Of a stretch of DNA of 44,939 bases, positions 1 through 7,369 are shown in pieces. This DNA comes from Lachnospiraceae bacterium (lineage in GTDB: Bacteria > Bacillota > Clostridia > Lachnospirales > Lachnospiraceae), in assembly GCA_024680055.1 (NCBI GenBank), contig JAILCP010000091.1:1-44939 (forward strand). The letters are read 5' to 3'. Every line of letters starts with the position of its first letter. Positions within the stretch are counted from its first letter, which is position 1. Under the pieces are notes generated by a model, which worked only from the letters and a program-made list of their open reading frames with translations, was not told where the DNA came from and did not search any database. The translations under genes and the position numbers were made by a program.

Positions 1-158
1 ATTGCTCCTACAGGACAAGCTGCAGCGCAAGTTCCGCATTCAACACAAGCGGATTCATCAATCTGGTACTGTGTTTCTCCCTGGCTGATAGCACCTACTG
101 GGCACTGACCTTCACAAGTTCCACACTGTACGCATGCATCAGAAATAACATATGCCAT
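1..158 (-). CDS. 2[4Fe-4S] ferredoxin, 3' end cut by window edge
   Basis: Small soluble electron carrier of the clostridial type. The reverse strand from 158 reads 52 codons without a stop and runs off the left edge. Two complete CxxCxxCxxxCP motifs are visible: Cys9/12/15/19 and Cys38/41/44/48, each followed by PVGA, enough to ligate two [4Fe-4S] clusters. Family members are usually about 55-60 residues, so only a few codons are missing. A strong ribosome binding site (reverse complement AAGGAGG, 168-174) sits 9 bases before ATG, which fixes the start. In anaerobes such ferredoxins link pyruvate oxidation to hydrogenases or Rnf; the specific partner cannot be told here. Transcribed divergently from the DUF1858 gene. 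Confidence 0.95.
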   Translation of the reverse strand, partial: MAYVISDACVQCGTCEGQCPVGAISQGETQYQIDESACVECGTCAAACPVGA

Positions 159-217
159 AGTTCAATTCCTCCTTCGTAAATTATGTATAAAGAATGATTA
201 GGTAAAAACCTTACCCT

Positions 218-246
218 ATTATATCCTTTGAATCTAGAAATTTCAA
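218..246 (-). promoter_or_regulatory. Sigma-A promoter of the ferredoxin gene
   Basis: On the - strand TTGAAA (241-246) and a perfect TATAAT (218-223) are separated by 17 bases. The predicted start lies about 55 bases before the ferredoxin ATG. Confidence 0.8.
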
Positions 247-347
247 GCTATTGTTTGTAAATATCATAGAAATATTATATTTTGTTAGACAAGACAAACA
301 AAAGTTTCAAAGGTTTTCTCCGCCTATTATTATGGTAAAGAGGCAAA

Positions 348-376
348 TTGCTTTTTCTTTGTAAATGGTTTATAAT
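348..376 (+). promoter_or_regulatory. Sigma-A promoter of the DUF1858 gene
   Basis: TTGCTT (348-353), 17-base spacer, perfect TATAAT (371-376). The predicted start is about 30 bases before the ATG at 412, which has AAGGAGG at 396-402. Confidence 0.75.
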
Positions 377-411
377 GGGTTTCAACACATTATGCAAGGA
401 GGATATCAAGA

Positions 412-618
412 ATGGCACAGGTAACAAAGGATACCATGATTGGTGAATTATTACAGATTAACGAAAACATTACTCCGGTTTTATTGGGAATTGGAATGCA
501 TTGCCTTGGTTGCCCATCATCTCAGATGGAAACAATCGAAGAAGCAGCTGCCGTTCACGGAATTGATCCGGATGCTTTAGTTGATCATATCAACGAGTTT
601 TTAGCTCTTAACGAGTAA
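412..618 (+). CDS. DUF1858 redox-disulfide protein
   Basis: A 68-residue protein of the DUF1858 / hybrid-cluster-protein-associated redox-disulfide family. The diagnostic stretch is the CLGCPSS motif with Cys31 and Cys34 after GIGMH, followed by an ETIEEAAAVHG helix. Family knowledge: the two cysteines probably form a redox-active disulfide, and members occur beside hybrid cluster proteins or ferredoxins; no exact reaction is established. It is monocistronic here, with its own promoter and a strong terminator, back to back with a ferredoxin. Start supported by AAGGAGG 9 bases upstream. The length matches the family. Confidence 0.9.
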   Translation: MAQVTKDTMIGELLQINENITPVLLGIGMHCLGCPSSQMETIEEAAAVHGIDPDALVDHINEFLALNE

Positions 619-636
619 TTAAATTCATAAGAAATG

Positions 637-673
637 AAAAGGACATCGGAATATTCCGATGTCCTTATTTTTA
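637..673 (+). terminator. Bidirectional intrinsic terminator between DUF1858 gene and mecA
   Basis: Perfect palindrome at 639-666 (AAGGACATCGG and its complement) followed by ATTTTTAATT on the + strand. On the - strand it follows the mecA stop and ends in TTTTC, so it could serve both convergent genes. Confidence 0.85.
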
Positions 674-694
674 ATTGAAATGTTAAACCCAAAT

Positions 695-1459
695 TTACAA
701 ACTGCTGATTGTTTGTAAAGCGTGCTTTGATATTACCGGTTTGTAGTGTTCTTTGAAAAAAGCTTCGGTAGCCGGTGTGAAACGTTCCTGAAGAGCATAT
801 TCGGAAAGAACATTGCATACCTTGTTGAAAGATTCTAAGGAATGTTCACTTCTATGAAGGAATAAATAGTATTTATTATTCTTTGTATAGTGATACAGCT
901 CGTTATCTCCCTGGTACACATTCTCAAGAACATGTGCTACCTTTTCCACTTCATTCATGGAATCTAATACAAATAATTTGGTAATTGGTTTGGCTTGTTC
1001 TGATTTATCGGAAGAAGCTTCGTTGTCTTTGGTAGACTCAGTGGCTTCTTTATCGGTGTGTGTCTTAGCGTTTTCTTTTAATCGACTGAGCAACTTCATA
1101 ATATCCTCGGCACCTTCAAGAATTGGTGCAGAAAGATCTGTGGCATCCGTCTCGACATCGTCCTCATCATCGCCAGGTGAGAATTGAGAAAATCTTGTAT
1201 CAAGTTCTTCCGGATATTCTACCTTAGTAATAATTAAAATAATAGACTCTGTAGAAAGAGGAATGGCCTCGATCATCAAAGGTATATTATCAGCTTCGAA
1301 TCCGAATTCAAAAGCAGCTTGCTGCATCATGTCTCGGAATAAAGCTTTTGCTTTTTCAGAACCATAAGCAAGTTCGCTTAACTTGATGTGTCTTTCAGCC
1401 AAGTCTTCCTTGGTGAGAGTGCATCGAATTTGGGTATCGTTTACTTTTTCAATTCTCAT
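695..1459 (-). CDS. mecA: Adaptor protein MecA
   Basis: MecA targets substrates to the ClpC AAA+ unfoldase/ClpP protease; in Bacillus it delivers ComK and so restrains competence. The 254-residue sequence has the two-domain layout: an N-terminal substrate-binding domain (about 1-85, starting MRIEKVNDTQIRCTL), a variable acidic and Ser/Thr-rich linker (about 95-155), and a C-terminal ClpC-binding domain (about 160-245, with a YHYTKNNKYYLFLH strand pattern). The length is slightly above the Bacillus protein, mostly in the linker. The start is supported by AAAGGAAGTG upstream on the - strand. Its promoter lies about 110 bases upstream, back to back with the kinase operon. Confidence 0.95.
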   Translation of the reverse strand: MRIEKVNDTQIRCTLTKEDLAERHIKLSELAYGSEKAKALFRDMMQQAAFEFGFEADNIPLMIEAIPLSTESIILIITKVEYPEELDTRFSQFSPGDDEDDVETDATDLSAPILEGAEDIMKLLSRLKENAKTHTDKEATESTKDNEASSDKSEQAKPITKLFVLDSMNEVEKVAHVLENVYQGDNELYHYTKNNKYYLFLHRSEHSLESFNKVCNVLSEYALQERFTPATEAFFKEHYKPVISKHALQTISSL

Positions 1460-1573
1460 AAAATCACTTCCTTTACTTTAAATTGAGGTAAACATCAAAT
1501 ACCGTTTTACCACGAGAGCTCCATTTGTATAACTATTGGGTTATCACATATATCGGCTCTTTTGGTAACTTAG

Positions 1574-1602
1574 ATTATAATGTAATGAAAAAAATAGGTC
1601 AA
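1574..1602 (-). promoter_or_regulatory. Sigma-A promoter of mecA
   Basis: On the - strand TTGACC (1597-1602), 17-base spacer, perfect TATAAT (1574-1579). It implies a leader of about 105 bases. That leader includes GGTAAA and TTTACC arms separated by 12-13 bases, just before the ribosome binding site, which could form a weak hairpin. Confidence 0.8.
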
Positions 1603-1652
1603 GTGATACCGATTATTTCATAAAAAATCAACATCATTATGAAAGAAATGTG

Positions 1653-1681
1653 TTGCACTATTGTGGTTTATGTGATATATC
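1653..1681 (+). promoter_or_regulatory. Probable promoter of the kinase operon
   Basis: TTGCAC (1653-1658), 17-base spacer, TATATC (1676-1681) preceded by TGA as an extended -10. A second + strand TATAAT (1576-1581) overlaps the mecA -10 box but has no clear -35. The stretch 1460-1733 holds no gene that I can support. Confidence 0.5.
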
Positions 1682-1733
1682 TGTTATATGAGATAGTTAA
1701 GGCTGTCAAGGAGGTACAAAGGTTCATTATTTA

Positions 1734-3023
1734 TTGGCGTCAAAATATGATATTTTGCGACAAATTGGAGAGGGGAGTAACCGACGAGTACTGCTGGTTC
1801 GGCATAGGGGGCTGTCTAAGCTTTTGGTATTGAAAGAGTCGTTAGATAGTGAGCCGGCTAGGTATCAGCACCGCCAAGAAGTCCAGGTTCTAAAGGACTT
1901 ATCTTATCCGGGAATTCCGGAACTGTATGACTATGGAGAGAGAGAAGATTATAGTTATATAGTGCAAGAATATATACCCGGAGTTTCATTGCAATCAATT
2001 CTGATGCAATCCATTTCCCAAAGACAATTTTTTAATTACGGACTGCAAATGTTGATGCTTTTGCATTATTTGCATACGCAAAAATCAAATCCTATTTTGT
2101 ATCTGGATGTGAAACCGGAACACTTTATTATTTACGAAGAAAAGGTATTCCTTGTAGACTTTGGTCTGGCACGCAGAACAACGGAAGGAAAAGTTGTGAA
2201 CGTCTGCTATGGAACGAAAGAATATACCGCTCCGGAGGTTCTGGAGCGTAATGAAGCGACTATCACGTCGGAAGTTTACAGTATGGGTGTTTTACTGAGA
2301 GACATGTTGGAAAAAGCAAATCTGGACAAGAATATAAGAGAGAGAGTAGAGAAATTGCTTTCCGGGATGTTACAAAGAAATCCGGAAGATAGGATACAAA
2401 CACTTTCGCAGGTAATTACGCAGTTTGCGGAGGTAGACTATAGAAAAAATGACGGCCGAATCAATCTCAGAAATACGATAGCAGTGGTGGGTAGCCAACA
2501 TCGGGTTGGAGTTACCTATGTCAGTACGTTTATTACCAGCTGCCTTAATAAACAGGGGTACAGCGCGAGCTATCGAGAGCGAGAAAATGACCGATGGGTA
2601 ATGTATGGCCTAGGAAAGCAGGATGGAAGGTTTGATTCTTCACCAAGATGGAGAGGAGCCTTTAAGGCCACACCGGGCTATGGTCCATTTGTTATGGCTG
2701 AAAGTGAAGAAGAAGGTAATGATATTATTGTGGAAGACTTTGGTTGCTACGGGGAAGATACATTACCGGATGACCTTTTTACCATTCTCGTGTTGGGTGC
2801 AAGACCCTGGGAGGTGCAACAAAGTTTGAAAGTGGCGAAAGATCGTCGTTTCCTCGAAAGATGTATTTTTGTATGCAGCCTTCAAGAAAAAAGAGACGTG
2901 GAGAATCTTGCAAAGGAACTTGGAAAGGAGGTATTTCGCATTCCGATGGGGGAGGATCCTTTTTCACCGGATAAGAAGCAGTGTGCCACGGTACTGCGGA
3001 TTTTGCAGGAATTTGTAACATGA
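1734..3023 (+). CDS. Ser/Thr protein kinase fused to a degenerate P-loop (TadZ/MinD-like) domain
   Basis: Residues 1-235 are a Hanks-type kinase. Lys34 (VLKE), Glu49, catalytic Asp125 in YLDVKPEH, DFG at 142-144, and TAPE with Ala166-Pro167-Glu168 are all present. Two departures are visible: the glycine loop reads GEGSNRR, and the usual Asn after KPE is His130. Residues 245-429 look like a Rossmann/P-loop ATPase of the CpaE/TadZ type: IAVVGSQHRVGVT in the Walker A position without the GKT, then a DIIVEDFG strand and ILVLGARPW. No membrane segment is seen, so it is a cytosolic kinase. The start is TTG; a strong AAGGAGG (1708-1714) lies 19 bases upstream, unusually far. First gene of a three-gene operon. 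The kinase assignment is firm; the C-terminal fold is inferred from pattern. Confidence 0.85.
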   Translation: MASKYDILRQIGEGSNRRVLLVRHRGLSKLLVLKESLDSEPARYQHRQEVQVLKDLSYPGIPELYDYGEREDYSYIVQEYIPGVSLQSILMQSISQRQFFNYGLQMLMLLHYLHTQKSNPILYLDVKPEHFIIYEEKVFLVDFGLARRTTEGKVVNVCYGTKEYTAPEVLERNEATITSEVYSMGVLLRDMLEKANLDKNIRERVEKLLSGMLQRNPEDRIQTLSQVITQFAEVDYRKNDGRINLRNTIAVVGSQHRVGVTYVSTFITSCLNKQGYSASYRERENDRWVMYGLGKQDGRFDSSPRWRGAFKATPGYGPFVMAESEEEGNDIIVEDFGCYGEDTLPDDLFTILVLGARPWEVQQSLKVAKDRRFLERCIFVCSLQEKRDVENLAKELGKEVFRIPMGEDPFSPDKKQCATVLRILQEFVT

Positions 3024-3071
3024 GTATAGATACGAAATAGAATAAGGAGAGAGGACACGAAGCTACAGGGA

Positions 3072-3662
3072 TTGTTTCATAAGGAGAAAAAAGGAAACCA
3101 AAAGAAAATTGTTGGAGTGTACAGTTTAAACAGTTTGGATGAAACGTTGAAATTTTCCATTCCTTTGGCGATTACAGCAAGAAACAGCTGTTACAAAGAG
3201 GTGGTTTTGCTGGAAATGGGGAACCGGCACGACGTTTCTAAGATTCGGCGCTTTTTTGCCGCAAAATTGCTGACTTCCAAGGGGGATTTTCAATTGGATG
3301 GAATGAAATTCGTTCCCGACGCTACGATACAAGAAGCAGAACATTGGGCAGCAAAGGATAATGTTTATCTGATTTTGGACTGTGGAAACCTGGAAGAACT
3401 ATGGGATGAAATTAATAAAATGTGCTATGAGAAAATTACATTTTGCAGCATGATAGAGTGGAAAATTGATGCGACATCCAGATATTTACAGGAGAAAGGC
3501 GTGGGTATTGGAGGTATTTTTATGGTTACCGAAGGAAAGCACAATATTCAACAGATAAAGAAAAAGACCAATCTGAAAATACGTCCATGGGAACTTATAA
3601 ACGATCCGTTTTGTATAAACAGAGAGACACTTAGCGAAATGTATCGTATGTTTTGTGTTTGA
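3072..3662 (+). CDS. Degenerate P-loop protein, TadZ/CpaE-like
   Basis: A 196-residue protein with the strand order of MinD/TadZ ATPases. KKIVGVYSLNSLDETL is in the Walker A position but lacks the Gly-Lys-Thr. VVLLEMGNRHDV follows where these proteins carry VLLIDLD, then YLILDCG as the Walker B-like strand. It probably binds no nucleotide, or binds poorly. Its fold resembles the C-terminal half of the preceding kinase, suggesting a pair or a duplicated scaffold. The start is uncertain: TTG at 3072, or ACG at 3057, which sits an ideal 7 bases after AAGGAG (3044-3049). Gap to the kinase is about 48 bases, so it is likely co-transcribed. The specific function is unknown. Confidence 0.7.
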   Translation: MFHKEKKGNQKKIVGVYSLNSLDETLKFSIPLAITARNSCYKEVVLLEMGNRHDVSKIRRFFAAKLLTSKGDFQLDGMKFVPDATIQEAEHWAAKDNVYLILDCGNLEELWDEINKMCYEKITFCSMIEWKIDATSRYLQEKGVGIGGIFMVTEGKHNIQQIKKKTNLKIRPWELINDPFCINRETLSEMYRMFCV

Positions 3663-3698
3663 TATATCACGAAAAACGTAGCTTTGTAATGTGAGTGT

Positions 3699-3917
3699 AT
3701 GGAAAAGTTACAGAATTTACGAATTATAGGAGAGGAAGGGCCGTTGGCCCTGCTTACAAAGAGCCAGATATTTGAAGATTTCGAAGTAAATGAAGCACTG
3801 TTGGTGCGGGAAGAGGGCTGTTACATGCACGATTATATTATAGATGGAAGCGGTCGTATTGTAAGAACCGACATTCAACATGTGATTGATTATACTTTAA
3901 AGAAACGGAAGAAATAG
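3699..3917 (+). CDS. Small unknown protein of the kinase operon
   Basis: A 72-residue soluble, acidic protein that I do not recognise. It begins MEKLQNLRIIGEEGPLALL, has an EDFEVNEALLVREEG stretch and ends in a basic TLKKRKK tail. No membrane segment, cysteine pair or known motif is visible. It is the last gene before a strong terminator and has the same direction and close spacing (36 bases) as the P-loop protein, so it is probably part of the same transcript. The ribosome binding site is weak (TGTGAGTG). Reality as a gene rests on context and on an unbroken frame ending just before the terminator. Confidence 0.6.
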   Translation: MEKLQNLRIIGEEGPLALLTKSQIFEDFEVNEALLVREEGCYMHDYIIDGSGRIVRTDIQHVIDYTLKKRKK

Positions 3918-3954
3918 AGAAAGTTACCTTAAATTCATTAAATCAAACACGCAG

Positions 3955-3986
3955 AAAAGAGGCGGGGATTCACCTGCCTCTTTTTG
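3955..3986 (+). terminator. Terminator of the kinase operon
   Basis: AAAGAGGC arm pairs with GCCTCTTT around a short loop, followed by a T-rich run (TTTTTGGTTTCTTTG). Confidence 0.8.
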
Positions 3987-4015
3987 GTTTCTTTGTTTCA
4001 TACAAGAAGATAGTA

Positions 4016-4024
4016 TGCTATAAT
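4016..4024 (+). promoter_or_regulatory. Extended -10 promoter of the GH18 gene
   Basis: TGC followed directly by TATAAT (4019-4024). No good -35 is visible at 16-18 bases, as is common for extended -10 promoters. The ATG at 4061 has AAGAGAGG at 4044-4051. Confidence 0.65.
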
Positions 4025-4060
4025 AAGGCGAATAGATTATGAGAAGAGAGGATATAGGGT

Positions 4061-5770
4061 ATGAAGAGAAGAAGAAGAAATTATACCATGCAGATTGGCG
4101 TGGTGGTTATAGCTTTATGTATCCTTTTGGCAGGCATTGTTTTAGTAAAGAAATATTCTCCAAGCAAAGAAAAAGCAGATGTAAAAGCATATTTTAATAT
4201 AACCGAAAAGAAAGATATGGCAATTGTTTTGCGTAGTGAACAGCTTGAGACAATGGCGGTCTATGAAAAGGGCAAAGTGTATGTGGATTATAAAACATTG
4301 CATGATCACATGGATAGTCGCTATTATTGGGACAGTAACGAAAGCAAATTGTTGTATACCACTCCGGATGATACCTATATGGCAGAAGTGGGAAGTGAAG
4401 ACTATTATATAGGAAGAAAGTTAATCAAAGGAAATGGGGGAGAAATTCTTTTACAGCAGGGTGATCAGATTTATGTGAACCTTGACTATGTAAAATTGAA
4501 TTCTGCCTTGAGCTATAAAGTATATAAAAACCCAAATCGTGTGGTAATTGAAACCGGAAATCGAAAGGTGGAAAAGGCCACAGCCAAGAAGGACACCCAG
4601 GTGCGCTATCGTGGCGGAGTAAAGAGCCCGATTCTTACAGAAATCAAAAAGGGCGATACTCTTTTGGTAAAAGAAGAGGGAGATTCCTGGACAAAGGTGG
4701 TAACGAAAGACGGTTACACCGGATATGTAAAGAAATCAAAGATCACCAAGCCGGAAGAAGGAAAGGTGAAGGTTAAGAGCAAGAACGTGGAATATAACCA
4801 TGTATTTTTTGACGGCGGAACAGTGAACCTGGCATGGCATCAAACCACCAATGCGGTAGCCAACCAAACCTTGTCCTCCATGTTGGAAAATACCAAGAAG
4901 GTTAATGTGGTGACACCAACCTGGTTCTATTTAAGCGACAGTCAGGGAAGCATTGCCAGCATTGCAAGTTCCGATTATGTAACAAGTTGTCATAATCAGG
5001 GAATTCAGGTATGGGGTCTTGTAAGTAATCTGGAACAGAAGGTGGATACCACAAAGGTGCTGACCACAACTACCTACAGAGAAAATCTTGTGAGTGCATT
5101 AATTGCCAAAGCCATCGAATACAAATTAGACGGCATCAACGTAGATATAGAATCTTTAAAAAGTGAAGTGGGAGACGGATTTATTCAGTTTATCCGTGAA
5201 TTATCGTTAAAATGTCACGATAATGATTTGATTTTATCTGTGAATAATTATGTTCCGTCAGCCTATACTGCTTTTTATAATCGTAAAGAACAGGCCAATT
5301 ATGCAGATTATGTAATTTGTATGGCCTATGATGAGCATTATGCAGGATCTAAAGAGGGAAGTGTTTCCTCCATCGATTTTGTGAAGAACGGAGTGGCCGA
5401 TTCCTTGAAGGAGGTACCAAAGAATCAGTTGATTCTTGCATTACCTTTTTATACCAGAGAGTGGGCGTTGACACCTGCAGAAAAGGATGGGGAAGAATAT
5501 AAGGTCACCAGCCGTGCAATCGGTATGAAGGAAGCGGAAAATCTTGCTAAGGTGAACGGTGCAACACCGACCTGGGACGATAAGACGGGACAATATTTTG
5601 TTTCTTACGAAAAGGATGGAAAGACCTACAAGATTTGGATGGAAGAAGAGAAATCCCTGGATTTGAAATTACAGCAGGTTTCTGAAAATAAATTGGCAGG
5701 AATGGCATTTTGGAAATTAGGTTTTGAAAAACCGGCGGTGTGGAACACCATTGTAAAGTACACCAACTAG
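4061..5770 (+). CDS. Membrane-anchored glycoside hydrolase family 18 protein with SH3 domain
   Basis: A cell-wall-facing enzyme, probably acting on peptidoglycan amino-sugar chains. Order: basic N-terminus and one membrane segment (about 11-30), a copper-amine-oxidase-N-like fold (about 45-165), a bacterial SH3 domain (about 175-230; GYTGYVKKSKI end), then a GH18 barrel (about 245-565). The catalytic motif reads DGINVDIE, with Asp357, Asp362 and the acid Glu364. Asn360 replaces the middle Asp of the chitinase motif, as in the spore-cortex hydrolase branch (YaaH/SleL-like). It has its own promoter and stands alone between the kinase operon and sua5. The exact substrate cannot be read from the sequence. 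Confidence 0.88.
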   Translation: MKRRRRNYTMQIGVVVIALCILLAGIVLVKKYSPSKEKADVKAYFNITEKKDMAIVLRSEQLETMAVYEKGKVYVDYKTLHDHMDSRYYWDSNESKLLYTTPDDTYMAEVGSEDYYIGRKLIKGNGGEILLQQGDQIYVNLDYVKLNSALSYKVYKNPNRVVIETGNRKVEKATAKKDTQVRYRGGVKSPILTEIKKGDTLLVKEEGDSWTKVVTKDGYTGYVKKSKITKPEEGKVKVKSKNVEYNHVFFDGGTVNLAWHQTTNAVANQTLSSMLENTKKVNVVTPTWFYLSDSQGSIASIASSDYVTSCHNQGIQVWGLVSNLEQKVDTTKVLTTTTYRENLVSALIAKAIEYKLDGINVDIESLKSEVGDGFIQFIRELSLKCHDNDLILSVNNYVPSAYTAFYNRKEQANYADYVICMAYDEHYAGSKEGSVSSIDFVKNGVADSLKEVPKNQLILALPFYTREWALTPAEKDGEEYKVTSRAIGMKEAENLAKVNGATPTWDDKTGQYFVSYEKDGKTYKIWMEEEKSLDLKLQQVSENKLAGMAFWKLGFEKPAVWNTIVKYTN

Positions 5771-5773
5771 AAT

Positions 5774-5801
5774 TTGCAGGGCGATTGAAAGATGATATAA
5801 T
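5774..5801 (+). promoter_or_regulatory. Promoter placing transcription start at the sua5 ATG
   Basis: TTGCAG (5774-5779), 16-base spacer, perfect TATAAT (5796-5801). The usual start, 7 bases after the -10, falls on the A of the ATG at 5808. Confidence 0.6.
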
Positions 5802-5807
5802 TAAGTC

Positions 5808-6887
5808 ATGAAAACACAAATAATCAAGATTAATGAAAAGAATATAGACCAAAAGCAAATGGAGCTCGCAGGTCATTTGGCACAGCAGGGAGAGTTAGTG
5901 GCTTTCCCAACAGAGACTGTCTATGGCTTGGGGGCTGATGCCTTGAATAAGGAGGCATCAAAGAAAATTTATGCCGCAAAGGGAAGGCCAAGTGATAATC
6001 CGCTGATTGTACATGTGGCAGATTTTGATGCAATTCACAAAATTGTAAAAGAGGTACCACAGGATGCGGAGAAACTGGCCAAAGCATTTTGGCCGGGTCC
6101 TTTAACCATGACGTTTTTTAAAAACGATCAGGTGCCGGATGAAACAACGGGAGGATTGAATACTGTGGCCATCCGAATGCCAAATCATAAGGTGGCGTTG
6201 GAATTTATCAGGGCTGCAGGAGGATATATTGCAGCACCAAGTGCCAATACTTCCGGAAGACCAAGTCCAACCTTGGCGGAGCACGTATATGAGGACATGA
6301 AGGGAAAGATTCCCATGATACTTGACGGAGGCCAGGTGGGAATCGGAATAGAATCCACCATCGTGGATTTTACCGGGGATGAAATCAGCATTTTACGCCC
6401 GGGTTACATTACAAAAGAAATGATTGAAAAGGTGCTGGATAAAAAGATTATCATCGACCCGGCAGTGGATGGAAGTGATCCAAACGCCAAGCCGAAAGCT
6501 CCTGGAATGAAATACAGACACTATGCCCCAAAAGCATCCCTTTCTTTAGTGGAAGGCAGCAGTGATGCTGTGAGAGAAAAAATGCTTTCACTTGCAAAAG
6601 AAGCGGTGGCAAATGGGCAACGATGTGGCATTATGGCTACCAAGGAACGATTGAAGGATTTTGAAAATCTGGATGAATCCATAAGAAAGGGTCTGGTATT
6701 AAAGGAACTTGGCCACGAAGATGATGAAGCATCTGTGGCAAGAGAACTGTATCTGGTTTTGAGAGAATTTGATAAAGAGGAGGTTCATGTGATATACTCA
6801 GAGAGTTTTGCCGATGAGGGAGTTGGAAAGGCAATCATGAACCGATTGATTCGAGCGGCAGGACATCAGGTGATTAAGGCAGACTAG
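5808..6887 (+). CDS. sua5: L-threonylcarbamoyladenylate synthase (Sua5/TsaC type)
   Basis: Makes threonylcarbamoyl-AMP from threonine, bicarbonate and ATP, the first step of t6A37 modification of ANN-decoding tRNAs. The YrdC-like domain occupies about 12-195, with FPTETVYGLGADA near the N-terminus, KGRPSDNPLIVH and PSANTSGRPSPT. A linker with APGMKYRHYAPKA leads into the smaller Sua5 C-terminal domain (about 235-355). At 359 residues it is the long Sua5 form, not the short TsaC form. No ribosome binding site precedes the ATG, and the nearest promoter would give a leaderless mRNA. It heads a run with the phosphatase-like gene and upp, as in the ywlC-ywlE-upp-atp order of Bacillus. Confidence 0.95.
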   Translation: MKTQIIKINEKNIDQKQMELAGHLAQQGELVAFPTETVYGLGADALNKEASKKIYAAKGRPSDNPLIVHVADFDAIHKIVKEVPQDAEKLAKAFWPGPLTMTFFKNDQVPDETTGGLNTVAIRMPNHKVALEFIRAAGGYIAAPSANTSGRPSPTLAEHVYEDMKGKIPMILDGGQVGIGIESTIVDFTGDEISILRPGYITKEMIEKVLDKKIIIDPAVDGSDPNAKPKAPGMKYRHYAPKASLSLVEGSSDAVREKMLSLAKEAVANGQRCGIMATKERLKDFENLDESIRKGLVLKELGHEDDEASVARELYLVLREFDKEEVHVIYSESFADEGVGKAIMNRLIRAAGHQVIKAD

Positions 6888-6912
6888 CAGCCGATGGAAG
6901 GGAAGAAGGGAA

Positions 6913-7368
6913 ATGGCCAATATAAATAAAATTGTTTTTGTGGAAGAGCACGGAAATGAACGGGCGATTATGGCAAAATGCATATTTGACCATTATAATC
7001 AGGAAAAAGAAGTTACCTGTGATGCAAAAGGACTTGTGGTACTTTTTTCGCAGCCGGTAAATCCCAAAGTAGAGGCGGTTTTAGCGGGAAAAGGGATGGT
7101 AAGCGAAGGGTTTTTAAGCAGTCAGCTTTCGGAAGAAGATTTTTCCGAAGAAACATTGATACTCACAATGGAAGAAAAGCAAAAACAAAGAGTTTTAGAA
7201 CAGTTTGAAGATGCACGGAATGTGCAGGTTTTGACAGATCTTACCGGGGACGAACTTGAAATCATGGATCCGTACGGCGGAACTTTGCAATCGTACGGTC
7301 TTTGTTATGAGTCCCTGAGTATTGTAATACAAAAATTAGTAAAGTTAGTAAGCAAAGGAGAAAAGTAA
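6913..7368 (+). CDS. Low-molecular-weight protein tyrosine phosphatase homologue lacking the catalytic cysteine
   Basis: A 151-residue protein that aligns by eye with LMW-PTP/arsenate reductase (YwlE position in Bacillus). KIVFV is followed by [12 protein letters not shown] where active enzymes have CTGNTCRSPMAE. Arg17 of the phosphate loop survives, but Cys is Glu11. The general-acid Asp119-Pro120 and the following GG are kept (MDPYGG), as is the ILTMEEKQK region. It therefore should not work by the cysteinyl-phosphate mechanism and may bind a phosphorylated ligand or have a regulatory role. ATG with AAGAAGGG upstream, 25 bases after sua5 and 1 base before upp, so surely co-transcribed. Confidence 0.82.
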   Translation: MANINKIVFVEEHGNERAIMAKCIFDHYNQEKEVTCDAKGLVVLFSQPVNPKVEAVLAGKGMVSEGFLSSQLSEEDFSEETLILTMEEKQKQRVLEQFEDARNVQVLTDLTGDELEIMDPYGGTLQSYGLCYESLSIVIQKLVKLVSKGEK

Positions 7369-7369
7369 A

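Noticed and set aside
1576-1581. + strand TATAAT as the main kinase promoter
   Set aside because: No -35 at 16-18 bases; it overlaps the mecA -10 by palindromy. The site at 1653-1681 fits better.
5070-5170. GH18 motif DGINVDIE taken as inactive because one Asp is Asn
   Set aside because: The cortex-hydrolase branch of GH18 commonly has Asn here and is active; the acid Glu364 is present.
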